Assembly (NCBI GenBank): GCA_018268255.1
Contig: JAFDWX010000008.1
Location: 153,269-217,268, forward strand
Length of the DNA: 64,000 bases
Reading direction: 5' to 3'
DNA from: Armatimonadota bacterium
Lineage (GTDB): Bacteria > Armatimonadota > Fimbriimonadia > Fimbriimonadales > Fimbriimonadaceae
Part shown: positions 34,134-43,470 of the stretch, one piece after another
Layout of the letters: each line of letters opens with the position of its first letter
Position numbering within the stretch: position 1 is the stretch's first letter
The notes under the pieces: model-generated
Databases searched by the model: none
What the model saw: the letters and a program-made list of their open reading frames with translations, nothing else
Told to the model about the DNA's origin: nothing
Program-made: the position numbers and the translations under genes

Positions 34134-36730
34134 CCAGTGCTCTGCATGCCAGATGCGATTCCCAGTAAAGTCTGCAATTTTGCCTCTTTGTACTCGTTAT
34201 CTGGCAAGCGGTGAAGCGCTACTTGCAGTTGATTAAGCGGAAATACAAGGGGATTGCGGAATGCGATTGTTTTGTGGACGACTTTTGAGCTACTCAGTAG
34301 ATCTGACTCGCCTGTAACCGCTAAGATACTTTTAAGAGTGAGCGAATACTCTTCTTCAATGATGGCATGGAACTTCTTCCCCAAATCGGCAGATTGGCTC
34401 GCATAAAGCCACGCCGTTCGCATGTCTGTACGAGCCAATTCCAACTCAGCATTTTCAAGCACGGTGCGAAAGAACCGCCATTCGCGTGCCATCTTTTGGA
34501 GCAATTCTAGATCTTTGAATGCCGACAGTGCGGTACCCAGCCCGAACCACCCTGGTACGCCATATCGGCTTTGGACCCATGCAAAGTTCCAGGGTATCGC
34601 GCGGAGTTGTTCGATGCCAGAAGAGCCTTGGTCCGGACGTAAAACCGGACGACTCGCAATCGAGAGTCCGGCAACATCCTGGAAGGGCAGTGTTTCGCTG
34701 AAGAACGACCAGAAATCAGGGTCATCATAGACAAGCGCACGATACTTGTTGCGACCAACCTCGGCTAGGTCAGCCATCGCGGCGTGCCATTCCGGCGGAG
34801 AGCTTACTTGCTCCATGAGCGATGCAACGAGTGTGGCTGAGACAATCTGTTCCAAGTGACGATGAGCGATCGGGCTAAGGCTGTACCGAAAGCTGATCAC
34901 TTCGCCTTGTTCGGTAAACCGAATCTGGCCGTGGAACGAGCCTGGTGGCTGACTAAGAATCGCCTTGCTGGCACGTCCTCCACCACGGCCGACGGTGCCT
35001 CCTCTTCCGTGGAAAAATCGGATCTCGACTCCCGCAGCCTTGGCGATTTCGGCCAATTCGCCTTGAGCGCGGTACGTTCCCCAATTTGAAGCCAGATAGC
35101 CTCCGTCCTTGCTGCTGTCGCTGTAGCCCAGCATGATCTCCTGAAGGTTGCCGGTCGACTCCAGGTAATCGCGATAGAGTTTGGAATTCAGGAGTTCTCG
35201 GAGAAGTTGAGGCCCCCTGAGCAAATCATCGATCGTTTCCAGCAAAGGGACGACGTCCAGGCTACCCACCAAGCGGTCGTTTTCCATCCGAACCACGCCC
35301 GCGTCTTTGGCCAGGAGCAGCACTTCCAGGATATTACTGACACCTGTGGTCATGGAGATGATGTAGGTTTCGATGGTGCCTTCACCAAGCTCGCACTGGG
35401 CAGTTTTGATCATGCGGAATGTCTTGCGAACTTCCTCGACATCCGGGTTTCCGACCCAATCCGAATGAACGAGCGGCCTAGGATTGGTCAGTTCAGATAG
35501 AAGCACGTTAACCCGCTGGCTTTCCTCCATTTCCGAATAGTTTTCGCAGGTTCCAGCAGCATTCAGGAGCTGCGCGACAGCTTCGATGTGGCGGCGCGAG
35601 TGCTGGCGAATATCGAGAGGGACCAATCCGTGTCGAAACACATCCAGTTGGCGCTCTAGCCTTGCAATGGGGCCCGTATGGGCGCTGAGCTCTGCGCCTG
35701 AGGCGACGAGCGAGTCGATGAGCTTGTTCAGTGCCGCGTGAATCGTTTCGGGAGGATCGTTCTCACTGAGACTCTCCGCAAGATCGTGAAGGGACACCTC
35801 CGAGCCGGCCCATTGAGCAGTGCCCTCCATGTATGTGGACGACTTGATTTCCCGCAGCGCAGCGACCACCACGTCGCGAAAGAGTTTCTCGTGCTGATCC
35901 ACGGTCCAGCGGCTCAGATCCGCTGTGACATTCGGATTGCCATCTCGATCTCCACCGACCCAGGAGCGGTACTGGAGCCGAACTCTGGGAGGTGGGCCAT
36001 CGTTGGGAAAATGCTTCGCCCACGCTCGCTCAATATCCCGTTGGAGCCAACTGACCACATCAACAATGGAGTGCTCAAAGTAAAAAAGGGCATTCTGAAC
36101 CTCCTCCTGAACGCTCATTGAATCCGCGCGCATGTCATCCGTTAGCCAAAGAGCTTCCAGATGCCTTCTCAAGCTGGTTTCGGGGATGAAATCAAAATCG
36201 AGCGGCTCCCGGAGGCCGGGGTCGGGTTGATTGAGCAGCCCAATGGTTTGCGCGATGGCGTTGAGACGGTCAAGGACGGGGCGTCTTCTGGCCTCCGTCG
36301 GATGGGCCGTGAGGGTGGGGCAAATCCAAATGCGCTCGAATGCCGAGTGGATCAAATCCGCAGAAACGCCTTGAGCTTTAAGTTCGTCTAGAGTTCGCTC
36401 GATCGATTCTGGCCGAGGATGTCTTGCTCGATTGACACGCACGATTTCCTTTTGCTCGCAAGCATTGATGAGCTGAAAGAGCAGCGTGAGAACCCGAGCG
36501 GCCTTCTGTGCCATTTGTGGCTGGGCTAAAGCTGGGACAACTTCAAGAATCTTCCCTGGATCGGTTTCTGCGGCTACCTTCACCCACTGTCGTACCGTCG
36601 CTCCAAGCTCGGGACCTTCCAATCGCTCAATTGTTTCTCCAAGCAATCGGTCGATGAGTGCGATATCGTGCGAGAGCGATTCGGATAGCCCATATTGAGC
36701 GGCGTTTAGATCGAGCAGTGGGCCAGCCAT
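34130..36730 (-). CDS. ppc: Phosphoenolpyruvate carboxylase
   Basis: The protein has the standard PEPC motifs: LTAHPTEARRRPVLDRL with the catalytic His, YRSWVGGDRDGNPNVT, MLGYSDSSKDGGYLASNW, FFHGRGGTVGRGGG (the mobile loop) and the C-terminal tail ending MQSTG. It fixes bicarbonate onto PEP to make oxaloacetate. The frame is open to 36748, but MAGPLLDLNAAQ at 36730 is the more natural start. Its stop overlaps the end of the convergent kinase gene by four bases. Confidence 0.95.
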   Translation of the reverse strand: MAGPLLDLNAAQYGLSESLSHDIALIDRLLGETIERLEGPELGATVRQWVKVAAETDPGKILEVVPALAQPQMAQKAARVLTLLFQLINACEQKEIVRVNRARHPRPESIERTLDELKAQGVSADLIHSAFERIWICPTLTAHPTEARRRPVLDRLNAIAQTIGLLNQPDPGLREPLDFDFIPETSLRRHLEALWLTDDMRADSMSVQEEVQNALFYFEHSIVDVVSWLQRDIERAWAKHFPNDGPPPRVRLQYRSWVGGDRDGNPNVTADLSRWTVDQHEKLFRDVVVAALREIKSSTYMEGTAQWAGSEVSLHDLAESLSENDPPETIHAALNKLIDSLVASGAELSAHTGPIARLERQLDVFRHGLVPLDIRQHSRRHIEAVAQLLNAAGTCENYSEMEESQRVNVLLSELTNPRPLVHSDWVGNPDVEEVRKTFRMIKTAQCELGEGTIETYIISMTTGVSNILEVLLLAKDAGVVRMENDRLVGSLDVVPLLETIDDLLRGPQLLRELLNSKLYRDYLESTGNLQEIMLGYSDSSKDGGYLASNWGTYRAQGELAEIAKAAGVEIRFFHGRGGTVGRGGGRASKAILSQPPGSFHGQIRFTEQGEVISFRYSLSPIAHRHLEQIVSATLVASLMEQVSSPPEWHAAMADLAEVGRNKYRALVYDDPDFWSFFSETLPFQDVAGLSIASRPVLRPDQGSSGIEQLRAIPWNFAWVQSRYGVPGWFGLGTALSAFKDLELLQKMAREWRFFRTVLENAELELARTDMRTAWLYASQSADLGKKFHAIIEEEYSLTLKSILAVTGESDLLSSSKVVHKTIAFRNPLVFPLNQLQVALHRLPDNEYKEAKLQTLLGIASGMQSTG

Positions 36731-36870
36731 AGGAATCCAGCATACCAACTGGGATTGTATCGTATGCTAAGTGACAGCGGCCAAATTGTCACGCATCCCG
36801 CTGGAATTGCATTCTATTGCGTAATTCGTCGTATCGTTTTGGTTCTCGGATGAGATAAAACAGATTCAAG

Positions 36871-39315
36871 ATGAAAGCGATTTGGGTGCTGCTCGCAATG
36901 GCGCTAGTGGCGGTATGTCCTGCAAAGTCGATCCGGTTTTGGGCCGTCACGGGGAGCAGCGACGACATCGATCTCTATCGAAAACTTGCCGTCAACTTCG
37001 AAAAGCAATCCGGCATCCGTGTGGAAGTCACGCCACTTGCGTGGGGCAATTTCGAGTCGAAGTACTTTACGGCAATGGCTGCCGGAGAGCCACCCGATGC
37101 CGGTGCGACCAACCTAGGTGGGCCATTTAACTATGGAACGGTCGGAGGGTTGGTCGATTTGAAGAACGATTACCCCGATTTGTGGAAACAAGTTGAGCCG
37201 CTTTACAGCCCCAAACTTTTTCCGATGTTTTCTGTTGGGGACAAGGTTTACGGCGTGCCGTCCGATATCGGTGCGTTGGTCCTGATGTACCGAAAGGACA
37301 TCTTTTCGCGTCTGGGAATCAAGCCGCCTGAGACCTGGTCGGAACTGGATCGCGCAATTCAGCAGCTTGAAGCGAATCATTACCGCTATTACTTTGGTTG
37401 GACTCTCGGAGCGCAGTGGTCGCTCGGCATGTATACGATGCCATTTGGCCAGCCAGGGATTTCCACCGACAGCAGCGGCAAAGTCCAAATCAGCTGGGAT
37501 AACCCTGATTACCAGAAGGGAGTCTTGAAAGCCCTCGACCTGTGGTACTGCCATGATTCGCCTGGACGTGATCTTGGCTCCCGCACAGTCGGGATGTTCG
37601 GATCTGACGAACCAGGCTTGGGGATTCCCCTCCTCATCGATCTCCATTCTACTGCTGGCCAAATTCGCCACCTTGCTCCGAAGTTAGCGGGAAAGTGGGA
37701 TGTTCTTCCATGGCCAACCGCAGACACTGGAAAACCTTATCACGTCATGGGTGGCATAACCTTTGTCATTTTTCGTAAGAGCGATCGACACCGAGAAAGT
37801 TACCAATGGATTAAGTACCTGTCCTCGTTGGAAGCGCAAAAGCTGATGTTCGCGGAGCGATTCAAGAGACCTACTGACCCGCAGTTCACGATTTCGGGTG
37901 TTAAGTCCATGTGGCAGGAGGAGTCGGACGACTTTTGGAAGCAGCCCCAATTTGCCGAAGCTGTGCCGATGCGAGAAGTATTGAAGAAGGTCTATTTTTC
38001 ATTGGGGACCCTTCCCATGGTTCAGGGAACGGCAGATATCTCCCGATTGGAGAGCAACATGCTCGACCAGATGAAGTCGTGGATTGATGATCGATTGCTG
38101 GTCATTTCCAGAAATCACGGCCTCACGAGAGCCGAACTCGTTGCTGCGTTTGGCAGCGGCAAGTATCAGAACGAGAGAGCAGAATTTTATCAGAAGTTAT
38201 CCGACAAGGTTCGAGATGAATATGCGAGGATTCTCCCAGAGGCGAAGGTGCTTTCAGCAAAGGCAGAGGAAATCCAAGTCCGACGAACCGATACAATCCT
38301 GAAGCACTTACCCGAGTATGAAAAATCACGAAACGTTCTCGATGTGCTCAAACTCTTTATGGGATTGGCGATCGCGGTAGGAGTGGCCTCAGTCTGTTTC
38401 CATCCCAAGTTGAAGCGACATCGATTGTCGTATTTCTACATCGCAACACCATTGGTTCTCGCGATGGTATTCGTGTTCATCCCGGCACTCACCGCACTAT
38501 ACGTGAGCTTTACCGAATATCACCCGGTCCTGCCTTTATCTACCGCAACCTGGACGGGGATGAGCAACTATCAGCAGGCACTCACCTCGCCAGAGTTGTT
38601 GGGAGCGTTGACGAGAACGATCAAGTACGTAGTCATGACGCTTCCTGTGGGAATATGCCTCTCGCTATGTTGCGCCATGCTCCTTAACTCAAAGCCGAAA
38701 GGTGACAGCATCTGGAGATTCCTGTATTTATCTCCTTTGGTCACCAGTGCCGTCAGTATTGCCCTCATTTTCACGCAACTCTTTATGAGTAGCCGTCAAG
38801 GTTGGATGAATTCGATTCTGATGGGTCTTAATCTCACGCGCGAACCTCTTCCATTCCTGACTTCCGAGCGAACCTTCCTTGACTGCGTCATTGTCCTTGC
38901 TATTTGGCACGGAATTGCGTTTACAACCATTGTTTTTCTGGCTGGCCTCCAACAGATTCCGGCGCAGCTATTTGAAGCGGCGGTGATTGATGGCGCAAAA
39001 CCAGTGACTCGGCTGTGGCATGTGGTGCTACCCGGGATTCGGCCGCAAATGTTCTTCATTTCTGTATTGGGTGTGATTGGTGCGTTTCAGGTATTTGAGA
39101 CTGTATTTCTCATGGCGAACAAATCCGGAGATGCAGCCGCGAGATTCGGCCCGAACGATTCGGGCCTCACAATGGTGCCTTTGATATATAACAAAGGTTT
39201 CGAAACGATGCAAATGGGTTTGTCCAGTGCAATTGCCTATATTTTGTTTGTGGCTGTTCTGGCTCTTACGGCAATTCAGTTTCGGGTCTTCAATCGCAAG
39301 GAGGTGTCGGCATGA
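36871..39315 (+). CDS. Sugar ABC importer: substrate-binding protein fused to MalF-like permease
   Basis: The 814-residue protein starts with a signal peptide (MKAIWVLLAMALVAVCPAKS). Residues about 20-400 form a family-1 extracellular solute-binding domain (IRFWAVTGSSDDIDLYRKLAVNFEKQSGIRVEVTPLAWG, FSVGDKVYGVPSDIGALVLMYRKDIF). A helical linker (about 400-480) leads to one membrane helix. Residues about 515-810 are a six-helix permease of the MalF/UgpA type with the EAA loop LFEAAVIDGAKPVTRLWHVVLPGIRP. No stop or frameshift separates the parts. The ATG of the next permease gene overlaps its stop (ATGA). No ATPase gene is nearby. Confidence 0.9.
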   Translation: MKAIWVLLAMALVAVCPAKSIRFWAVTGSSDDIDLYRKLAVNFEKQSGIRVEVTPLAWGNFESKYFTAMAAGEPPDAGATNLGGPFNYGTVGGLVDLKNDYPDLWKQVEPLYSPKLFPMFSVGDKVYGVPSDIGALVLMYRKDIFSRLGIKPPETWSELDRAIQQLEANHYRYYFGWTLGAQWSLGMYTMPFGQPGISTDSSGKVQISWDNPDYQKGVLKALDLWYCHDSPGRDLGSRTVGMFGSDEPGLGIPLLIDLHSTAGQIRHLAPKLAGKWDVLPWPTADTGKPYHVMGGITFVIFRKSDRHRESYQWIKYLSSLEAQKLMFAERFKRPTDPQFTISGVKSMWQEESDDFWKQPQFAEAVPMREVLKKVYFSLGTLPMVQGTADISRLESNMLDQMKSWIDDRLLVISRNHGLTRAELVAAFGSGKYQNERAEFYQKLSDKVRDEYARILPEAKVLSAKAEEIQVRRTDTILKHLPEYEKSRNVLDVLKLFMGLAIAVGVASVCFHPKLKRHRLSYFYIATPLVLAMVFVFIPALTALYVSFTEYHPVLPLSTATWTGMSNYQQALTSPELLGALTRTIKYVVMTLPVGICLSLCCAMLLNSKPKGDSIWRFLYLSPLVTSAVSIALIFTQLFMSSRQGWMNSILMGLNLTREPLPFLTSERTFLDCVIVLAIWHGIAFTTIVFLAGLQQIPAQLFEAAVIDGAKPVTRLWHVVLPGIRPQMFFISVLGVIGAFQVFETVFLMANKSGDAAARFGPNDSGLTMVPLIYNKGFETMQMGLSSAIAYILFVAVLALTAIQFRVFNRKEVSA

Positions 39316-40139
39316 CATCGCGAAAAGTGGAGCGTTTTCTCGTTTATATTCTCCTCGCATTGGGCTCGTTAGTGTTGGCGATGCCGTTTTATTACATGTT
39401 CGTAACTTCGCTCCGGTCGAATGATGATCTTGCAAAGCCAACGTTGCAGCTTACGATGAGTAATCCGACCTTACAGCCGTACAGGGACCTTCTGCAAGGA
39501 GGGTCTGTTGTTCAGGCAACAATGAATAGTTTGTTTGTCGGATTGACAACTACATTGGCGACACTTTTCTTTTGCACGCTGGCGGGGTATGCCTTTGCAA
39601 AGCATCGGTTTCCGGGTCGAGACTTGCTATTTACAGTTTTGCTCTCCACCATGATGATTCCGGGAGCCGTGTTGTTGGTTCCTGGATTTCTCCTACTGAG
39701 AGACTTTGGATGGCTTAATACTTTCTTGCCACTTATTGTGCCCGGTATGGCGGGAGCGTTCGGTGTCTTTCTTTCTCGGCAATTCATCTCCGCGATTCCG
39801 GAGAGTTATCTCGAAAGTGCACGGATCGAGGGTGCTCATGATTTCCGCGTTTATCGATCGATCATCTTGCCCTTAAGTAAGCCGCTCTTGGCGACATTGG
39901 GCATTCTAACATTCCTTGGGAGCTGGAATAGTTTCATTGGTCCACTTATTGTGTTGCTTGATGAGCGGAAGTACACGTTGCCATTGGTTATTGCAATGCT
40001 CCAAGGTAGGTTTCCAGGAAAAGAGAATATCCAGATGGCAGGAGCAATGGTAAGTATCGCACCGGTCATCATTCTCTTTATGCTCTTTCAGAAACTCATC
40101 ATTCAGAGTTTATCGAGTAGTGGTCTCAAAGAAGGGTAG
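39312..40139 (+). CDS. Carbohydrate ABC transporter permease (MalG/UgpE-like)
   Basis: The 275-residue protein has six predicted helices and the EAA coupling loop ESARIEGAHDFRVYRSIILPLSKPLLATLG. These place it in the MalG/UgpE class, the second half-channel of a family-1 sugar importer. It pairs with the permease half of the upstream fusion protein, to which it is translationally coupled. A shared ATPase (MsmX/UgpC type) encoded elsewhere would be needed. Confidence 0.93.
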   Translation: MTSRKVERFLVYILLALGSLVLAMPFYYMFVTSLRSNDDLAKPTLQLTMSNPTLQPYRDLLQGGSVVQATMNSLFVGLTTTLATLFFCTLAGYAFAKHRFPGRDLLFTVLLSTMMIPGAVLLVPGFLLLRDFGWLNTFLPLIVPGMAGAFGVFLSRQFISAIPESYLESARIEGAHDFRVYRSIILPLSKPLLATLGILTFLGSWNSFIGPLIVLLDERKYTLPLVIAMLQGRFPGKENIQMAGAMVSIAPVIILFMLFQKLIIQSLSSSGLKEG

Positions 40140-40189
40140 GTAATGGTGTTTCTGGTAACGTTGTTCGTTCTGGGCAAGAGATGAGAATG

Positions 40190-41866
40190 CTAGAGAGTTA
40201 CGGCGCCGGTGCACGCAGGCCCAACGTTTTTGGCATATCGTCCTAGAACTCCCTTCTCGACCAAAGATTTTGGTCTCCACGCAGTTTTCCGTTCGGCCAA
40301 TTCCTCGTCCGAAAGAGCCACGCTCAGCACAAAGTTGTCTGCATCCACAGTCACCACGTCACCATCTCTCAGCAATGCGATCGGGCCTCCCACGGCGGAT
40401 TCAGGTCCAACATGGCCCACCATCAGCCCGCGAGTAGCTCCGCTGAAGCGCCCATCGGTGATCAGCGCCACGGAATACCCTAGACCTTGGCCAACCAGAG
40501 CCGAGGTTACGCCAAGCATCTCGCGCATTCCTGGACCTCCCTTGGGACCCTCGTTGCGGATCACCACAACGTCTCCGGCGACCACCTTTCGGGCTTGAAC
40601 GGCGGACATCGCATCCTCCTCACACTCGAATATTCTCGCTGGGCCGGTATGCACTAATTTCTGAACTCCCGTGGTCTTTACAACCCCACCTTCCGGTGCG
40701 AGATTGCCACGGACAACCACCAATCCTCCAGTGGGTGCAAATGCGCGATCTGCCGAGTGAACGACATCCTGGTTCTCTGGCACCACTACATCGGCCAGGC
40801 ATTCGGCCATGGTCTTTCCGGACACCGTCAAGCAATCCCCGTTCAAACAGCCTGCATCCAGCAGCGCTTTCATAACGACCGGGACACCTCCGATCTGATG
40901 AAGGTCGAGCATCACATATTTGCCCCCTGGTCGCAAGTTCGCCAAGGTCGGCGTGCGTTGGCTGACCCGGTGAACGTCGTCAAGGGTGATTTCGAGACCG
41001 ATCTCGTGGGCCAGTGCCGGTAAATGGAGTGCCACGTTCGTGCTGCCGCCGGTGGCGGCGGCCACAGCAATGGCGTTTTCAAAAGCCTCTTTGGTCAGGA
41101 TGTCGCGAGGTAAGAGGCCTCCCTGTAGAGCGTCGATGACAGCCGCTCCGATGAGGTCGAGCCAGTCGAGCCGTTCCAAAGCTTCGGCAGGTGGCGATGT
41201 GGAGCCCACCAGCGCCATGCCCAAAGCCTCTGCGACGCAAGCCATCGTATTGGCCGTATATTGTCCGCCGCATGCGCCGGCGCCGGGGCAAACCGCACAC
41301 TCCACCGCATGTAGTTCGGTGGCGTCGATCGACCCATTGGCGTAAGCTCCGGCCGCCTCAAACGCATCTTGGATCGTAACGTCTCGGTTTCCATGCCGAC
41401 CTGGCATGATAGTTCCGCCGTAAACAAATACGCTCGGAACGTTTAGCCTCGCCATGGCCATGAGCATTCCGGGAAGGCTCTTGTCGCAGCCCGCGAGCCC
41501 AACCAACGCGTCGTAGCAATGACCGCGCATCATCAGCTCAACCGAGTCTGCAATGATTTCGCGAGAGACAAGGGAGCATTTCATTCCCTCGTGGCCCATC
41601 GCAATCCCATCGCTTACGGAGATGGTGTTAAATCGGCGGCTCGTTCCGCCATGGCGATTTACCGATTGTGCAATGCGCGCTGCTTGGACGTCCAGGTTCA
41701 CATTGCAGGGCGTCGCTTCACTCCAAACTGAGGCGACTCCAACCCAAGGTTGGGCGATCTCCTTGTCACCCAGCCCCATGGCCCGAAGCATGGCTCGATT
41801 AGCGGTTTTATCCGGACCCTCACTGATCGTCCGGGAACGGTGTTTTACGTCGAAGACTGTGTTCAT
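40190..41866 (-). CDS. ilvD: Dihydroxy-acid dehydratase
   Basis: The protein shows the IlvD/Edd pattern: [65 protein letters not shown] (Fe-S ligands), [19 protein letters not shown] and [20 protein letters not shown]. It makes 2-keto acids in the third step of valine and isoleucine synthesis. I use the ATG at 41866; the frame opens with TTG 12 bases earlier. It is the last gene of the ilvBNCD operon, about 95 bp after ilvC. Confidence 0.96.
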   Translation of the reverse strand: MNTVFDVKHRSRTISEGPDKTANRAMLRAMGLGDKEIAQPWVGVASVWSEATPCNVNLDVQAARIAQSVNRHGGTSRRFNTISVSDGIAMGHEGMKCSLVSREIIADSVELMMRGHCYDALVGLAGCDKSLPGMLMAMARLNVPSVFVYGGTIMPGRHGNRDVTIQDAFEAAGAYANGSIDATELHAVECAVCPGAGACGGQYTANTMACVAEALGMALVGSTSPPAEALERLDWLDLIGAAVIDALQGGLLPRDILTKEAFENAIAVAAATGGSTNVALHLPALAHEIGLEITLDDVHRVSQRTPTLANLRPGGKYVMLDLHQIGGVPVVMKALLDAGCLNGDCLTVSGKTMAECLADVVVPENQDVVHSADRAFAPTGGLVVVRGNLAPEGGVVKTTGVQKLVHTGPARIFECEEDAMSAVQARKVVAGDVVVIRNEGPKGGPGMREMLGVTSALVGQGLGYSVALITDGRFSGATRGLMVGHVGPESAVGGPIALLRDGDVVTVDADNFVLSVALSDEELAERKTAWRPKSLVEKGVLGRYAKNVGPACTGAVTL

Positions 41867-41961
41867 AGCAAAATTCAAGCAAGAAATGGCAGTGCCGAGA
41901 CACTTCCGAGAGTTTGCCCGGATCCATTAAATAGGAGCCCAACGTGCGGAAATACAGCACC

Positions 41962-42975
41962 TTAGCTGCCTTCTGGAACTTCCTTTGTCTCCATAAATGG
42001 CATCATCCCTCGAAGTTTCTTACCCACTTCCTCAATCTGATGAGCCCGACCTTTCTTCCGATTGGCAGCCATATTCGGACGCCCATTTTCGTCCTCCGCA
42101 ATCCAGTCTTGGGCAAACTTACCGGACTGGATCTCCTCCAGGATGGCTTTCATGGCAGCACGGCTCTCTGGTCCGATGACCTTTTTGCCAGCGGTGTAAT
42201 CGCCCCACTCCGCGGTGTCGCTAATGCTGTATCGCATGTAGCTCAGACCTCCGACGTACAGCAGGTCCGTGATGAGCTTCACTTCATGGAGGCACTCGAA
42301 GTAGGCAGCTTCGGGCTGATAACCCGCTTCCACAAGCGTTTCAAATCCCGCTGTGATCAGTTCGCTGAGGCCGCCACAGAGCACGGCCTGCTCCCCGAAG
42401 AGGTCGGTTTCAGTTTCCTCCTTGAACGTCGTTTCCAGAACTCCAGCTTTGAGACAGCCGATCCCCCAGGCGTAGCCGAGGGCTCGTTCCAAGGCTGACC
42501 CTGTCGCATTTTGATGGACAGCGACAAGGGCTGGCATCCCGGCTCCGGCAACATATTCCGCCCGAAGTCGATGTCCCGGACCCTTGGGAGCGATCATCGC
42601 GACGTCCACGTTGGCGGGCGGGTCAATCAGGCCGTAGTGAATGTTGAACCCGTGGGCGAACAATATGAGCTGTCCTGCTCGCAAATTTGGAGCGACGTCT
42701 TGGGCGTAGATTTTCCGCATCGGCACGTCAGGCGTACAGAACATCATCACGTCGGCCCATTTGGCGGCTTCCGCTGTCGGCATTACGGTTAGCCCAAATT
42801 CCTCGGCTCGACAAACGCTCTTGCTGCCAGCAGCGAGGCCGACGCAAACGTCTACGCCATTGTCTTTGAGATTGAGCGCATGCGCGTGACCCTGGCTGCC
42901 GAAGCCTATGACCGCCACCTTTTGGGTGCTGAATTCGGATGGATTTACTGAGTCTTGATAGTAGATTTTTGCCAT
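41962..42975 (-). CDS. ilvC: Ketol-acid reductoisomerase, class I
   Basis: The 337-residue protein has the Rossmann motif [27 protein letters not shown], the cofactor-specificity loop [18 protein letters not shown], the metal ligands in [19 protein letters not shown], and [14 protein letters not shown]. The size marks the short class I form. It converts acetolactate and acetohydroxybutyrate to dihydroxy acids. Its ATG follows the ilvN stop directly (TAAATG). Confidence 0.96.
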   Translation of the reverse strand: MAKIYYQDSVNPSEFSTQKVAVIGFGSQGHAHALNLKDNGVDVCVGLAAGSKSVCRAEEFGLTVMPTAEAAKWADVMMFCTPDVPMRKIYAQDVAPNLRAGQLILFAHGFNIHYGLIDPPANVDVAMIAPKGPGHRLRAEYVAGAGMPALVAVHQNATGSALERALGYAWGIGCLKAGVLETTFKEETETDLFGEQAVLCGGLSELITAGFETLVEAGYQPEAAYFECLHEVKLITDLLYVGGLSYMRYSISDTAEWGDYTAGKKVIGPESRAAMKAILEEIQSGKFAQDWIAEDENGRPNMAANRKKGRAHQIEEVGKKLRGMMPFMETKEVPEGS

Positions 42976-43470
42976 TTATGCGTTTTCCAGTGGGAGGGCG
43001 ATCACGCCGGTGCGGGCAACTCGCCTGATGCCGTAGCCTTCGAGCTTGGAGAGAAGTTCGTCCATGTGATACGGATGGGCGGCAATCTCAAGTGTGATCG
43101 ATTCAGTCGTCTCTTGAGCGACCCGAACGTGGTGAATTTCCGAAATCGGAAAGATTGGAAAGAGATCCGAGGGAGATTGCTTCAGTTCGACTAGTGCCAG
43201 TTCTCGTGCGACGTTCTTTCCTCCGCCCGAGAACGTGCACCAGACCACACACACTAGCTTTTCGATCTGGCGGACGCACCGGGTGATGATGGCTTCGTCG
43301 CCGCGAATCGAAGCTGTCAGCCTTGCGTAACCTGGCTCTTCCGCACTCGCAGCCGAGAAGCTGTCAAGAGTCACGCGATTTCGTCTGAGCACGCTGAGCA
43401 TTCGGTTCAAGGTGCCGTCCTCGTCGTGCACGTAGGCGACAAGCGTGTAGTGGTGGACCTCCGGATTCAT
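42976..43470 (-). CDS. ilvN: Acetolactate synthase small (regulatory) subunit
   Basis: The 164-residue protein has an N-terminal ACT domain (YTLVAYVHDEDGTLNRMLSVLRRNRVTLDSFSAA) and a second alpha-beta domain (ARELALVELK ... SITLEIAAHPYHMDELLSKLEGYGIRRVARTGVIAL). It confers valine feedback on the large subunit. The usual ISVLVENxPGVLxRV opening is diverged (HDEDGTLNRM). Its ATG overlaps the ilvB stop by four bases. Confidence 0.92.
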   Translation of the reverse strand: MNPEVHHYTLVAYVHDEDGTLNRMLSVLRRNRVTLDSFSAASAEEPGYARLTASIRGDEAIITRCVRQIEKLVCVVWCTFSGGGKNVARELALVELKQSPSDLFPIFPISEIHHVRVAQETTESITLEIAAHPYHMDELLSKLEGYGIRRVARTGVIALPLENA

